Shown in pieces: positions 5,766 to 5,779 of a stretch of 5,779 nt of DNA (positions are counted from its first letter, which is position 1; every line of letters starts with the position of its first letter). The translations under genes were made by a program, and so were the position numbers. The notes under the pieces are model-generated. The model did not search any database and was not told where the DNA came from. It saw only the letters and a list, made by a program, of their open reading frames with translations. The DNA is from Candidatus Omnitrophota bacterium (GTDB lineage Bacteria; Omnitrophota; Gorgyraeia; Duberdicusellales; 4484-171), in NCBI GenBank assembly GCA_028717025.1, contig JAQUOR010000113.1:1-5779 (forward strand). The letters are read 5' to 3'.

Positions 5766-5779
5766 AGCCTGGAGCTGGT

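Overview
The window is bacterial chromosomal DNA of moderately AT-rich composition, with all supported genes on the + strand. The gene set suggests a didermic bacterium with a type IV pilus or type II secretion type machine. Duplicated PilB/GspE ATPase genes, a free-standing MshEN domain and many genes without a Shine-Dalgarno sequence hint at an under-described candidate phylum (Omnitrophota-like is my guess, low confidence, not proven by the sequence).

Layout. (1) Positions 1-70 hold the last 22 codons of an upstream gene whose tail resembles the C-terminus of AccA (acetyl-CoA carboxylase carboxyltransferase alpha). (2) Positions 71-218 are non-coding and contain a long hairpin (111-149) that looks like a dispersed REP-type repeat. 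(3) 219-737 encodes a PadR-family winged-helix regulator. (4) 809-1177 encodes a single-domain CheY-like response regulator. (5) 1178-1318 is non-coding and carries a good sigma70-type promoter (TTGACA, 17-nt spacer, extended -10). (6) From that promoter runs an apparent four-gene operon: a membrane protein with a GAF domain and a degenerate GGDEF domain (1319-2650); a stand-alone MshEN domain protein (2637-3092); a complete PilB/GspE-type ATPase (3157-4899); and a second PilB/GspE-type gene (4896-5765) that stops at TAG just before the ATPase core.

How the genes may work together. The operon combines an assembly-ATPase motor with candidate c-di-GMP receptors. The GGDEF-like domain has lost its catalytic motif but keeps an RxxD inhibitory-site motif in the right place, as in the c-di-GMP receptor PelD. 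The stand-alone MshEN protein keeps almost the whole tandem 24-residue c-di-GMP-binding motif. The equivalent domains at the N-termini of the two ATPases have lost it. The inference is that nucleotide sensing may have moved out of the motors into separate partner proteins. The second ATPase gene reads in frame past its TAG into residues expected of the family, so the stop may be a real split, a nonsense mutation, recoding or a sequence error; the window ends 14 bases later and cannot decide.
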